Shown here in pieces: positions 13,668 to 21,943 of a DNA stretch of 64,000 nt. Each line of letters opens with the position of its first letter. The first letter of the stretch is position 1. A program made the translations under genes and the position numbers. The stretch covers positions 2,046,238-2,110,237 of the forward strand of contig NZ_LT840184.1 of assembly GCF_900177425.1 (NCBI RefSeq), given 5' to 3'. The notes beneath the pieces were generated by a model. The model was not told the DNA's origin. It ran no database searches and was given only the letters and a program-made list of their open reading frames with translations. The DNA is from Paenibacillus uliginis N3/975. Its GTDB lineage: Bacteria; Bacillota; Bacilli; Paenibacillales; Paenibacillaceae.

Positions 13668-14789
13668 ATGAAGCAATTGATTGAACGTGCGTTATTAATC
13701 GCCCTTCACGAGACAGAGGGAATAGGCTGGAAGACGATTCAACGCTTCATGGCGAATGGTGTTTTCGGTAATCATATGACGGATTTTGAAGAAAAAGATT
13801 GGATAGCCTGTGGAGTGCCTGTCGAAACGGCCCGCAGATTATCGGACAATCTTGATCATTCTGTAGAAGAGAAATGCCGAAAATTGACTCAAAACTCATG
13901 CCAGATTATAACTAAACTTGATGAAGGATACCCTGACATGTTAAAGTCATCTCCGCAGGCACCTTGGGTTTTATATCTGCTCGGTAATGTTCATTTGTTG
14001 ACTGAACCGGGAATTGCTATGGTAGGGACACGAGTACCAACAGCCTACGGACGGAAGATTGGATCGATTTTGACAGAAGAATTAACTAGGTCCGGACTGA
14101 CCGTCGTAAGCGGTATGGCTAGAGGCATTGACAGTGTTATTCATGAGACAGCTTTAAAATGTGGAGGTAACACAATCGCTGTTCTTGGAGCGGGAATTGA
14201 TGTCATTTATCCACCGGAGAACCGCTCTTTATATGAAGAGATTTCTGTAAAAGGTCTCGTCCTATCCGAGTATCCACCAGGGACAAAGGCTCATCCCGGC
14301 TTCTTTCCACAGCGAAATCGCATCATTGCCGGAATGACACTCGGAACGTTGGTCGTTGAAGCCGACGCTAGAAGTGGATCTTTGATTACCGCAGATGCAG
14401 CCTTGGAGGCCGGGCGGGATGTGTTCGCTGTTCCTGGTCCTGTGACTTCTCCCAAAAGCAGAGGAACACTGGATTTAATCAAACAGGGTGCCAAGTTGGT
14501 CACCTGCGCTCAAGATGTTCTGGAGGAGTATGGATCATGGTTGCCAAGGGCGGAACAAAGCGCATCTTTCAAGGAGCAGCGGGGACTTTCGTCCAGGGAT
14601 TACGATACTAGTGGGTTGACAAATGACGAAATGGAAATATACCATATGTTGCAACAGGGGCCCGGAACGTTGGATGAACTATTGGAGCGGTCCCGATGGG
14701 ATTTTGGACATTTGCATTCAGTTCTGTTATCTTTAATCATAAAAAAGCAGATAACCCAATTACCCGGTGCAATATATAAGCTGATTTAA
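13668..14789 (+). CDS. dprA: DNA-processing protein DprA (Smf)
   Basis: DprA binds incoming single-stranded DNA during natural transformation and loads RecA. The 373-residue product has an N-terminal SAM-like region, the Rossmann-type core (IAMVGTRVPTAYGRKI, VSGMARGIDSVIHETAL, GNTIAVLGAGIDVIYP, FFPQRNRIIAGMTLGTLVVEA, GSLITA) and a small C-terminal winged helix (EIYHMLQQGPGTLDELLER). I start at ATG 13668, correctly spaced from TTGGAGG (13654-13660); an ATG at 13650 lies upstream of that site. The gene runs into topA with a short gap. comM lies nearby, so two genes linked to transformation sit in this region. Confidence 0.95.
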   Translation: MKQLIERALLIALHETEGIGWKTIQRFMANGVFGNHMTDFEEKDWIACGVPVETARRLSDNLDHSVEEKCRKLTQNSCQIITKLDEGYPDMLKSSPQAPWVLYLLGNVHLLTEPGIAMVGTRVPTAYGRKIGSILTEELTRSGLTVVSGMARGIDSVIHETALKCGGNTIAVLGAGIDVIYPPENRSLYEEISVKGLVLSEYPPGTKAHPGFFPQRNRIIAGMTLGTLVVEADARSGSLITADAALEAGRDVFAVPGPVTSPKSRGTLDLIKQGAKLVTCAQDVLEEYGSWLPRAEQSASFKEQRGLSSRDYDTSGLTNDEMEIYHMLQQGPGTLDELLERSRWDFGHLHSVLLSLIIKKQITQLPGAIYKLI

Positions 14790-14823
14790 TTGTAAGTTGA
14801 ATGTTGGAGAGGAGGATGAACCT

Positions 14824-16923
14824 GTGGCGGATTCACTCGTCATCGTAGAGTCGCCGGCCAAGGCGAAGACGATTGGCAAATATCTCGGCAGTAAATACAT
14901 CGTAAAAGCTTCGATGGGTCACATACGCGATTTGCCGAAAAGCCAAATCGGGGTTGAGGTCGAAAACGATTTCAATCCAAAATACATTACGATCCGCGGA
15001 AAAGGTTCTGTCTTGAAGGAACTGAAAGATGCCAGCAAAAAGGTGAAAAAAGTGTATCTGGCAGCTGACCCCGATCGTGAGGGGGAGGCCATCGCATGGC
15101 ATTTGGCCCATGCTTTGGAGCTGGATGAATCTCAAAGCCTTCGGGTTGTATTTAATGAAATTACGAAAACGGCGGTAAAAGACGCCTTCAAAACGCCCCG
15201 CAAAATTAACATGGACTTGGTAAACGCACAGCAGGCAAGACGTATTCTGGATCGTCTTGTGGGGTACAAAATCAGTCCTTTATTATGGAAGAAAGTTAAA
15301 AAGGGACTATCGGCCGGACGTGTTCAATCCGTTGCGGTCAAGATTATTCTGGACCGCGAAAATGAAATCAGTGCTTTCGTTCCTGAAGAATACTGGACGA
15401 TTACAGCTAAGCTTGCTGTGAAAGGCTCTGCGTTCGAAGCCAAGTTTTTGAAGCTGAATGGAGCCAAGAAAGAACTGACCAATCAGCAGGAAGTTAACGA
15501 AATTCTTTCTCTTATTAAAGACGCTCCGTTTGAAGTCGGAGATGTTAAGGAAAGAGAGCGCCAGCGTCATCCATCTGCACCATTTACGACGAGTTCACTT
15601 CAGCAGGAGGCTGCACGTAAGTTAGGTTTCCGGGCTGCGAAGACGATGTCTGTCGCTCAGCAGCTGTACGAAGGTGTAGAGCTCGGAAAAGAAGGTACAG
15701 TTGGTTTGATTACGTATATGCGTACTGACTCTACCCGTATCTCGGGAACTGCGCAGGAAGAAGGTAAAGAGTTTATTATGGGTAAATACGGTGAGAATTT
15801 CGTACCGGAAAGCCCAAGACAATATTCAAAAAAGGCAGCCAATGCCCAGGATGCGCACGAAGCGATTCGTCCAACTTCTGTCCTTCGTGATCCGGAAAGT
15901 ATGAAACCGTTCTTGAGCAGGGATCAGCTTCGTCTTTATAAATTGATTTGGGAACGTTTTGTCGCAAGTCAAATGGCTTCAGCTGTACTGGATACACTTT
16001 CCGTAGATATTGCTGCAGGACCAACTGTGTTCCGTGCAACGGGTTCGAAGGTTCGTTTCCCCGGCTTCATGAAGGTTTATGTAGAAGGAAACGACGATGG
16101 TACAACAGAAGAGGAAAAGTTTTTGCCTGAGCTGCACACAGGTGATGTTCTGACTAAAGAAGATATCGAGCCGAAGCAGCACTTCACACAGCCGTCGCCG
16201 CGATACACAGAGGCGCGTCTGGTTCGTACCTTGGAGGAACTCGGTATTGGACGTCCTAGTACGTATGCTCCAACACTTGAAACGATCCAAAAACGTGGTT
16301 ATGTTGCGATCGAGGAGAAAAAGTTCGTACCTACCGAACTTGGCGAGCTTGTTATCGAACAGATGGAACAGTTCTTCCCTGAAATTCTGAATGTTGAATT
16401 TACAGCTAACATGGAAGAAGATCTTGACCATGTCGAAGAAGGTTCTGAAGACTGGGTCAAGGTTCTCGGCGTGTTCTATGAATCCTTCGAGAAAAGGCTG
16501 GAAGTTGCCGAAGAAGAGATGAAAGAAATTGAGATCGAGGATGAGGTCTCAGATGAAATTTGCGAAAAGTGCGGCAAGCACCTCGTATACAAGCTTGGCA
16601 GATTTGGTAAGTTTCTGGCTTGCTCGGGTTTCCCGGATTGTAGGAATACAAAGCCGATTGTGAAAGACATCGGTGTAACTTGTCCGAAATGTAAAGAGGG
16701 ACATGTGGTTGAACGGCGTAGCAAGAAGGGACGCGTCTTTTATGGATGTGACCGTTATCCGGAATGTGATTTTGTATCATGGGATAAGCCGTCACTCAAG
16801 CCATGTCCGAGTTGCAGCAGTCTGATGGTCGAGAAGAAGAGCAAGCAGGGCATCAAGTTGCAGTGCACGGCATGTGACCATACGGAAATGGTGGAAGAGC
16901 CGGACGAGACCGAGGATTTGTAA
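14824..16923 (+). CDS. topA: DNA topoisomerase I
   Basis: This type IA topoisomerase relaxes negative supercoils through a 5'-phosphotyrosine intermediate. The start is GTG 14824, 8 nt after AGGAGG (14810-14815), giving MADSLVIVESPAKAKTIGKYLG. The Toprim domain (VESPAKAKT and ADPDREGEAIAWH) is N-terminal and the active-site Tyr is Tyr298 in GLITYMRTDSTRIS. Three C-terminal zinc-finger-like cysteine modules follow (CEKCGKH...C...C, CPKC...C...C, CPSC...C...C). The 699-residue length fits Bacillus TopA. It probably shares a transcript with dprA and trmFO. Confidence 0.97.
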   Translation: MADSLVIVESPAKAKTIGKYLGSKYIVKASMGHIRDLPKSQIGVEVENDFNPKYITIRGKGSVLKELKDASKKVKKVYLAADPDREGEAIAWHLAHALELDESQSLRVVFNEITKTAVKDAFKTPRKINMDLVNAQQARRILDRLVGYKISPLLWKKVKKGLSAGRVQSVAVKIILDRENEISAFVPEEYWTITAKLAVKGSAFEAKFLKLNGAKKELTNQQEVNEILSLIKDAPFEVGDVKERERQRHPSAPFTTSSLQQEAARKLGFRAAKTMSVAQQLYEGVELGKEGTVGLITYMRTDSTRISGTAQEEGKEFIMGKYGENFVPESPRQYSKKAANAQDAHEAIRPTSVLRDPESMKPFLSRDQLRLYKLIWERFVASQMASAVLDTLSVDIAAGPTVFRATGSKVRFPGFMKVYVEGNDDGTTEEEKFLPELHTGDVLTKEDIEPKQHFTQPSPRYTEARLVRTLEELGIGRPSTYAPTLETIQKRGYVAIEEKKFVPTELGELVIEQMEQFFPEILNVEFTANMEEDLDHVEEGSEDWVKVLGVFYESFEKRLEVAEEEMKEIEIEDEVSDEICEKCGKHLVYKLGRFGKFLACSGFPDCRNTKPIVKDIGVTCPKCKEGHVVERRSKKGRVFYGCDRYPECDFVSWDKPSLKPCPSCSSLMVEKKSKQGIKLQCTACDHTEMVEEPDETEDL

Positions 16924-16944
16924 GGCATACAGGGGGTTATTAAC

Positions 16945-18279
16945 GTGACAGACGACATACAAAGGGTTACTGTCATCGGTGCAGGACTCGCAGGAAGCGA
17001 GGCTGCTTGGCAGATCGCAAGCCGAGGGGTACCCGTAACATTATATGAAATGCGGCCAGTCGTAAAAACACCGGCTCACCATACGAATAAATTTGCTGAA
17101 CTCGTCTGCAGTAATTCACTACGTGCGAACGGAATGAGTAATGCAGTTGGTGTACTTAAGGAAGAAATGCGGATGCTGAACTCCCTGGTCATCGGTTCCG
17201 CTGACAGGAATGCTGTTCCGGCAGGGGGAGCCCTTGCCGTAGACCGGGACGGCTTTTCTGGAGAAATCACGGATACACTTCATAATCACCCATTAATTGA
17301 GGTTGTAAATGAAGAAATTCAGCATATACCAGAAGAGGGAATCGTTGTTATTGCAACGGGACCTTTAACTTCACCGGCATTATCGTCAGAGATCCGGGGT
17401 ATGATGGGCGAGGACTATTTTTATTTTTACGATGCAGCGGCTCCGATCATTGAGAAGGACTCCATTGATATGAGCAAGGTATATCTAGCGTCCCGTTATG
17501 ACAAGGGAGAGGCAGCGTATCTGAACTGTCCGATGACTGAGGAAGAATTCGATGCGTTTTATGACGCGCTGATCAACGCTGAGGTAGCACAGCTGAAAGA
17601 ATTCGAAAAGGAAATATACTTTGAAGGTTGCATGCCGATAGAGATCATGATGAAGCGGGGTAAGCAGACGGCTCTGTTTGGACCGATGAAGCCTGTTGGT
17701 CTGGTAAATCCCCATACCGGAAAACTGCCATACGCTGTCGTCCAGCTTCGCCAGGATAATGCAGCAGGGACGTTGTACAATCTGGTTGGATTCCAGACCC
17801 ATCTGAAATGGGGAGAGCAGAAACGTGTGTTGTCGATGATACCGGGTCTTGAGAATGCGGAGATCGTCCGTTACGGTGTGATGCACCGTAATACTTTCGT
17901 GAATTCACCAAAACTTCTGGAACCGACTTATCAGGTGAAAACCCGTCCTAATTTGTACTTGGCGGGTCAGATGACCGGAGTGGAAGGCTATGTGGAGTCA
18001 GCTGCCTCGGGACTCATTGCAGGTATTAACGCTGCAAGAGCAGCCAAGGGGCAAGAAGGACTGGTATTCCCGCAGGAATCCACGATTGGAAGTATGGCAT
18101 ACTACATCACGAATGCAGACCCTGAACATTTTCAACCGATGAATGCTAATTTTGGTCTTCTGCCTAGTCTTGAAACTCGCATTCGTAAGAAGAAAGAGAA
18201 GAATGAAGCGCTTGCTAACCGGGCGCTGGATCAGGTTCGCGGATTTATTAGTTCAAATGATCTAAACACCATCCAATAA
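16945..18279 (+). CDS. trmFO: tRNA m5U54 methyltransferase, folate/FAD-dependent
   Basis: TrmFO methylates U54 in the tRNA T-loop using methylenetetrahydrofolate and FADH2. The 444-residue product begins with the FAD-binding VTVIGAGLAGSEAAW motif; Cys55 in AELVCSNSLRANG and a second Cys in the YFEGCMPIE block match the redox/catalytic cysteines known for the family. Start is GTG, after AGGGGG (16931-16936). It follows topA by 21 bp. In B. subtilis codV (xerC) comes next; here hslV follows directly after 24 bp. Confidence 0.96.
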   Translation: MTDDIQRVTVIGAGLAGSEAAWQIASRGVPVTLYEMRPVVKTPAHHTNKFAELVCSNSLRANGMSNAVGVLKEEMRMLNSLVIGSADRNAVPAGGALAVDRDGFSGEITDTLHNHPLIEVVNEEIQHIPEEGIVVIATGPLTSPALSSEIRGMMGEDYFYFYDAAAPIIEKDSIDMSKVYLASRYDKGEAAYLNCPMTEEEFDAFYDALINAEVAQLKEFEKEIYFEGCMPIEIMMKRGKQTALFGPMKPVGLVNPHTGKLPYAVVQLRQDNAAGTLYNLVGFQTHLKWGEQKRVLSMIPGLENAEIVRYGVMHRNTFVNSPKLLEPTYQVKTRPNLYLAGQMTGVEGYVESAASGLIAGINAARAAKGQEGLVFPQESTIGSMAYYITNADPEHFQPMNANFGLLPSLETRIRKKKEKNEALANRALDQVRGFISSNDLNTIQ

Positions 18280-18303
18280 TCCGTATTAAGGAGGTCCGCC
18301 ATC

Positions 18304-18846
18304 ATGGAAATGACTTTTCACGCGACGACCATCTGTGCAGTCCGGCATAACGGCAAAGCCGCTATTGCAGGCGATGGACAGGTAACCTTTGGGGAAAGTG
18401 TCGTTATGAAGCAGACCGCCAAAAAAGTACGCCGACTATACCGGGGACAAGTTGTCGCCGGTTTTGCCGGTTCTGTGGCGGATGCGATTACACTATTTGA
18501 GAAATTTGAAGGAAAGCTGGAGGAGCATCACGGTAACCTGCAGCGTGCGGCCGTAGAATTGGCCAAAGATTGGCGTCAGGATCGAGTGCTTCGCAAGTTG
18601 GAGGCGCTTATGATCGTTATGGACAAGACAGGAATGCTGCTTATTTCCGGTGGAGGCGAAATCATCGAACCAGATGATGATGTTCTGGCAATCGGGTCAG
18701 GCGGCAATTTTGCGTTGTCTGCTGGGCGAGCATTAAAGAGGCATGCGAACCACATGGAAGCGAGTGAGATTGCTAGAGAAGCACTGCAAATTGCTTCTGA
18801 GGTATGTGTATATACTAACGGGAATATCATCGTGGAAGAGTTGTGA
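18304..18846 (+). CDS. hslV: ATP-dependent protease subunit HslV (ClpQ/CodW)
   Basis: HslV is the proteolytic dodecamer of the HslUV protease and uses an N-terminal Thr or Ser as nucleophile. The 180-residue product has HATTICAVRHNGKAAIAGDGQVTFG near its start. AAGGAGG (18288-18294) is 9 nt from ATG 18304, giving MEMTFHATTI; an in-frame ATG at 18310 would give MTFHATTI and, after Met removal, an exposed Thr in the position where B. subtilis CodW has Ser. The choice of start decides how the nucleophile is generated. hslU follows within 42 bp. Confidence 0.95.
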   Translation: MEMTFHATTICAVRHNGKAAIAGDGQVTFGESVVMKQTAKKVRRLYRGQVVAGFAGSVADAITLFEKFEGKLEEHHGNLQRAAVELAKDWRQDRVLRKLEALMIVMDKTGMLLISGGGEIIEPDDDVLAIGSGGNFALSAGRALKRHANHMEASEIAREALQIASEVCVYTNGNIIVEEL

Positions 18847-18888
18847 TCCCAAGATTTTTGAACAGCCATTCAGGGTGGAGGAATGACG

Positions 18889-20292
18889 ATGAATAACGAA
18901 ACAATGACGCCAAGACAAATTGTAGCTGAACTCGATAAATATATCGTGGGACAGAAGCAGGCAAAGAAATCGGTAGCCGTTGCGCTTCGTAACCGTTATC
19001 GCAGGAGCCGTCTGTCTGAGGTGGAACGTGATGAAATCGTTCCGAAAAATATTTTGATGATCGGCCCTACAGGTGTAGGTAAGACAGAAATTGCAAGACG
19101 GCTCGCAAAGCTTGTAAATGCACCGTTTGTAAAGGTCGAAGCTACCAAATTTACGGAAGTGGGTTATGTTGGGCGCGACGTTGAATCTATGGTTCGCGAT
19201 CTAGTGGAGACGGCTATTCGTATGATTAAGCTAGAGCGGACGGAGAAGGTTAAGGATAAGGCCGAAGAAATGGCCAATGAACGTATTGTTCAGATTCTAG
19301 TACCTTCTAATAACAAGACGAAGAGTCAGCGTAATCCGTTTGAAATGCTGTTCGGCGGTAACAATAGCTCTGAAGATGTCCAGGAAGAACCAGCCGAGAA
19401 TGACAGTACGATCAAGGAGAAGCGCAGACAGGTGAGATTTAAGTTACTGTCGGGAAATCTTGAGGAAGATATGATTGAGATTGATGTGGAAGATACTGCA
19501 CCTAACATGTTTGATATGTTTGCCGGTCAAGGCAATGATCAAATGGGAATGAATATGCAGGAGATGTTCGGAAATCTCATGCCAAAGCGGACAAAGAAGC
19601 GTAAGCTTGCGATCAAGGAAGCTCGTAAAGTGCTGATCCATGAAGAGGCTGCCAAATTAATCGATATGGATGATGTGATCCAGGAATCGGTACGACGAGC
19701 CGAACAGTCTGGGATTATTTTCATTGACGAAATAGATAAAGTGGCAAGCCAAGGGCGCGCATCAGGTCCTGACGTCTCTCGTGAGGGCGTGCAGCGTGAT
19801 ATTTTGCCTATCGTTGAAGGATCGACAATCATGACGAAGTACGGGCCTGTGAAGACCGACTACGTCTTATTTATTGCCGCAGGGGCATTTCACGTTGCCA
19901 AGCCGTCAGATCTCATTCCCGAGCTGCAGGGCCGATTCCCAATTAGGGTTGAGCTGAGCAGCCTATCACTTGACGATTTTGTGTCTATTTTGACAGAACC
20001 TGAGAACGCTTTGACCAAACAATATGTAAATCTACTTCGGACAGAAGACATTGAAGTGGAGTTTTCTCCTGAGGCCATTCGTGAAATTGCCCAAATCGCA
20101 GCTTCTGTTAACCAGAACACGGAAAATATCGGAGCGCGCAGATTGCATACCATTTTGGAGAAGCTTTTGGAGGACTTATCGTTTGAGGCTCCTGAATTAA
20201 CACTGGAACGCATGGTCATCACGCCGCAGTATGTCAAAGAAAAGCTCTCTGATATCGCGCAAGACCGTGATTTGAGTCAATATATCTTATAA
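18889..20292 (+). CDS. hslU: ATP-dependent protease ATPase subunit HslU (ClpY)
   Basis: HslU is the AAA+ unfoldase that feeds substrates to HslV. The 467-residue product equals the length of B. subtilis ClpY. It starts MNNETMTPRQIVAELDKYIVGQ at ATG 18889, 7 nt from GGAGG (18877-18881); the ATG at 18883 abuts the ribosome binding site and is unlikely. Walker A (GPTGVGKTE), Walker B (IIFIDEIDKVA), the GYVGRDVES pore loop and a C-terminus ending SQYIL, as needed for docking to HslV, are present. No codY gene follows. Confidence 0.96.
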   Translation: MNNETMTPRQIVAELDKYIVGQKQAKKSVAVALRNRYRRSRLSEVERDEIVPKNILMIGPTGVGKTEIARRLAKLVNAPFVKVEATKFTEVGYVGRDVESMVRDLVETAIRMIKLERTEKVKDKAEEMANERIVQILVPSNNKTKSQRNPFEMLFGGNNSSEDVQEEPAENDSTIKEKRRQVRFKLLSGNLEEDMIEIDVEDTAPNMFDMFAGQGNDQMGMNMQEMFGNLMPKRTKKRKLAIKEARKVLIHEEAAKLIDMDDVIQESVRRAEQSGIIFIDEIDKVASQGRASGPDVSREGVQRDILPIVEGSTIMTKYGPVKTDYVLFIAAGAFHVAKPSDLIPELQGRFPIRVELSSLSLDDFVSILTEPENALTKQYVNLLRTEDIEVEFSPEAIREIAQIAASVNQNTENIGARRLHTILEKLLEDLSFEAPELTLERMVITPQYVKEKLSDIAQDRDLSQYIL

Positions 20293-20331
20293 TGTCGAAG
20301 ACAGTGACTAGAAATTGTCGAAATGATTTCA

Positions 20332-20359
20332 TAAGTCGGAAAGTAATCGGGACCGATAG
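20332..20359 (+). promoter_or_regulatory. Sigma-D-like promoter upstream of the flagellar operon
   Basis: TAAG at 20332-20335, a 16-bp spacer and ACCGATAG at 20352-20359 resemble the sigma-D consensus TAAA-N15-GCCGATAT. The terminator at 20473-20512 lies between it and flgB, so the transcript may be short or may depend on readthrough. Confidence 0.4.
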
Positions 20360-20472
20360 AGCATATTCAACCTCGAGACATAGACCTAGTTAGTTAAGGC
20401 GATCCGAGGGTCGTTAGAAAAAATATCCAACTGTTTTTGCAGATTTTAGGAAAAAAGAGAATAAAAATGAAC

Positions 20473-20512
20473 AAAAAGCCCTTCTTTTTGGTAAAAGATA
20501 GGGCTTTTTTCT
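20473..20512 (+). terminator. Intrinsic terminator between hslU and flgB
   Basis: AAAAAGCCC (20473-20481) pairs with GGGCTTTTT (20501-20509), with inner CTTTT/AAAAG pairing and a T-run. It closes the topA-hslU transcription unit. Confidence 0.85.
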
Positions 20513-20688
20513 TATTGAAAAAAGTCCCAATCTACACGAAACTTAGTTTATGTGACATCATGTTGTCGTTTTCTACTTAAGACCTAGGTTAGGGCATATG
20601 TATTATTTGTAGATGTCGAAAAAAAGAGGAATTAGACTGGTCATGTTGAATAAGTGTCTGCAATGTCTAAAGAGAAGGGGTATGGCTG

Positions 20689-21096
20689 GTGAACCTATTA
20701 AGCAACAGCAGCTTTCAAAGGCTGCAAAGCGGACTGGATGCGGCAAATCTTAGAAACCAAGTACTTGCCAACAATATCGCAAATGTGGACACCCCCTATT
20801 TTAAGAGGTCGGATGTAGCATTTGAGAGTCTTTTGCAGAAGGAAATGAATGGGGTGAAATCGACATTATCCGGAAAGAGAACAGATCCAAAACACTTTAT
20901 TATCGGACCGTCGAGCCAAATCCCAGAAATATCAGTTAAAACGGATGATTCAAGCGCCATGAATAACAATGGGAATAATGTCGACGTTGAGCGGGAGATG
21001 TCTCTTCTTGCGGAAAACCAGCTTCGATATAACTCATATATTCAATCGGTAAATGAGCAAATTCGAATCATGCGGACTGTCATAGAGGGGAGATAG
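20689..21096 (+). CDS. flgB: Flagellar basal-body rod protein FlgB
   Basis: FlgB is a proximal rod subunit and the first gene of the fla/che operon. The 135-residue product starts at GTG 20689 after GAAGGGG, giving MNLLSNSSFQRLQSGLDAAN. It has the N-terminal rod signature (RNQVLANNIANVDTPYFKR) and a C-terminal amphipathic helix (LRYNSYIQSVNEQIRIMRTVIEG). Length is normal. flgC follows after 6 bp. Confidence 0.97.
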   Translation: MNLLSNSSFQRLQSGLDAANLRNQVLANNIANVDTPYFKRSDVAFESLLQKEMNGVKSTLSGKRTDPKHFIIGPSSQIPEISVKTDDSSAMNNNGNNVDVEREMSLLAENQLRYNSYIQSVNEQIRIMRTVIEGR

Positions 21097-21102
21097 TGTT
21101 CT

Positions 21103-21555
21103 ATGAATTTCAGTAACAGTTTTAGTGTCAGCGCCTCGGCTTTAACGGCACAACGGCTTAGAATGGACGTCATTTCTTCTAACATTGCGCATGCGGAAAC
21201 GACACGAGCCAGCATCCAAAACGGAGAGTTTGCTCCATACCGCCGAAAAGTAGTTGTCATGGAGCCGCTGAAAAACTCCTTTGAAAGTATGCTGCAATCA
21301 CAGATGGGTGGCGGGCGTGAAGTCGGGCAGGGTGTGAAGGTTGGAGCGATCAAGGAAGATCAATCACCTTTGAAACCAGTTTACAATCCGAATCATCCTG
21401 ATGCGAATGCAGATGGTTATGTATACATGCCGAATGTGGATATTACGAAAGAAATGATTGATATGATTTCCGCCAGCAGATCTTATGAAGCGAATGTGAC
21501 TGCATTGAACGCTTCGAAAGCGATGGTGATGAAGGCATTAGAAATTGGTAGGTAG
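21103..21555 (+). CDS. flgC: Flagellar basal-body rod protein FlgC
   Basis: FlgC is a rod subunit next to FlgB. The 150-residue product has the N-terminal RLRMDVISSNIAHAETTRA block and the C-terminal YEANVTALNASKAMVMKALEIGR helix shared by axial flagellar proteins, with VYNPNHPDANADGYVYMPNVD between them. The gene is directly after flgB and before fliE, as in B. subtilis. Confidence 0.97.
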   Translation: MNFSNSFSVSASALTAQRLRMDVISSNIAHAETTRASIQNGEFAPYRRKVVVMEPLKNSFESMLQSQMGGGREVGQGVKVGAIKEDQSPLKPVYNPNHPDANADGYVYMPNVDITKEMIDMISASRSYEANVTALNASKAMVMKALEIGR

Positions 21556-21595
21556 TGAAAAAATATACATATAGAGGGATGAGGAGGGAATATTC

Positions 21596-21910
21596 ATGAT
21601 CCAGAATACAATGTTCAGTACCGGTTCTATACAGCCCTTGCAGGTACAAAGCACTCCTAAGGTTGAAGTTGAAGCAACTCCTTCAAAATCCATTGGCCAG
21701 TTCGGCTCCTATCTTGAAGATGCGCTTCAATCGGTAGCTGCTCTGGAAGAGAAATCGCATGTAATGACAGATAAGTTAATGCTAGGTCAAGTCAACGTGG
21801 ATCAAGCGATGATATCAGCCCAACAGGCTTTGCTGAGCGTGCAGCTCACAACACAGGTCCGAAACAAAGTGGTAGAAGCCTATCAAGAGATCATGCGCAC
21901 GCAAATCTAA
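21596..21910 (+). CDS. fliE: Flagellar hook-basal body protein FliE
   Basis: FliE joins the MS ring to the rod. The 104-residue product has the family core (FGSYLEDALQSVAALEEKSHVMTDKLMLGQVNVDQAMISAQQ as separate conserved blocks) and ends VRNKVVEAYQEIMRTQI, the typical FliE C-terminus. GAGGAGGGAA precedes the ATG. Confidence 0.96.
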   Translation: MIQNTMFSTGSIQPLQVQSTPKVEVEATPSKSIGQFGSYLEDALQSVAALEEKSHVMTDKLMLGQVNVDQAMISAQQALLSVQLTTQVRNKVVEAYQEIMRTQI

Positions 21911-21943
21911 TGTTTCTAGCAAAGTTTCGGATGGGGTGACAAT

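Larger units (their letters stand above)
20293..20688 (+). other. 396-bp intergenic region between hslU and flgB
   Basis: No gene can be supported in this gap. It holds a sigma-D-like promoter (20332-20359), an intrinsic terminator (20473-20512) and an AT-rich stretch before flgB. In B. subtilis this place is occupied by codY. I see no recognisable codY remnant by eye. Confidence 0.6.

Noticed and set aside
20293..20688. Remnant of codY between hslU and flgB
   Set aside because: No reading frame or CodY-like motif is visible in the gap; it appears to be a regulatory region rather than a decayed gene.
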